Positions 63,919-64,000 of a stretch of DNA of 64,000 bases are shown in pieces. Origin of the DNA: Poa pratensis (taxonomy: Eukaryota > Streptophyta > Magnoliopsida > Poales > Poaceae); NCBI GenBank assembly GCA_947311845.1, contig CAMZMU010000040.1:66583564-66647563 (forward strand), given 5' to 3'. Below the pieces are notes generated by a model. The model worked only from the letters and a program-made list of their open reading frames with translations. It was not told the DNA's origin and did not search any database. The position numbers and the translations under genes were made by a program. Every line of letters begins with the position of its first letter. The first letter of the stretch is position 1.

Positions 63919-64000
63919 TAGTTGAGAATTTAAATTTGAATTGAAATTGTTGCAATAACTATATTTTTCTGAAGTTTAAATTATCATTGGAATATGTAAT

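Larger units (their letters stand above)
56089..64000 (+). mobile_element. PIF/Harbinger element with transposase, right end beyond window
   Basis: The left end reads CAGCATCTCCACCGGCACC, close to the GAGCATCTCCACCG ends of the other Harbinger-type elements here. A DDE transposase gene begins at 56568, is interrupted by a hAT-like element (56749-62788) and resumes to about 63918. The right TIR is not seen before the window ends. Confidence 0.7.

Overview
This is a plant nuclear window, almost certainly from a Triticeae grass (wheat/Aegilops/barley type). The evidence is Stowaway MITEs with CTCCCTCCG termini, a tRNA-derived SINE of the Triticeae Au style, elements ending in GAGCATCTCC, Mutator-like elements (MULEs) with 9-bp target duplications (TSDs), and deep nesting of retrotransposons. 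It is gene-poor and transposon-dense. All boundaries below were read by eye from TSDs and terminal repeats. No database search was run.

Only three ordinary host genes are visible. (1) 2815-3075 (-) is a small one-helix protein that I take to be the plant ESSS/NDUFB11-like subunit of mitochondrial complex I; its expected ATG reads GTG. (2) 11431-12558 (-) is an intact, intronless DRT100-like secreted leucine-rich-repeat protein. (3) 52788-54513 (+) is a five-exon OTU-family deubiquitinase with one missing base in exon 2. Everything else is transposons and their relics.

Layout. 1-9.5 kb: a small PIF/Harbinger-type element (1024-2100) carrying an intact AP2-domain ORF; the complex I gene; and a very young non-coding copia-type LARD (3465-9486). 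9.5-12.6 kb: Stowaway nested in Stowaway, a poly(A) retroposon, and the LRR gene. 12.8-19.6 kb: a MuDR-like MULE with a broken transposase gene and an intact convergent second gene. 19.6-27.1 kb: MITEs, a 2.65-kb deletion-derivative MULE with palindrome-rich ends, a related 325-bp MULE-MITE, a second GAGCATCTC element with a poly-Ala ORF, and a GC-rich element. 27.58-51.45 kb: one compound insertion. A Harbinger-type element contains a MULE (itself hit by a SINE) and a long L1-type LINE (LINE-1). The LINE is split by a CACTA element and by a 12-kb Ty3/gypsy element of the Tat (dual RNase H) type with an antisense accessory gene. 51.5-56 kb: the OTU gene and a LINE 3' fragment (LINE-3). 56.09 kb to the end: a Harbinger element with a decayed DDE transposase, split by a hAT-like element that holds a 5'-truncated LINE (LINE-2), a tail-only retroposon insertion and a 2.05-kb solo LTR.

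Most striking are the several GAGCATCTC-ended elements with different coding cargo (one an apparently intact AP2 protein), the MULE with an intact DUF4283-like partner gene and an inverted minisatellite in its transposase intron, the almost undiverged LTRs of a 5-kb non-coding copia derivative, the antisense accessory gene with reiterated PPT-like motifs in the gypsy element, and two retroposon insertions made of little more than a poly(A) tail.
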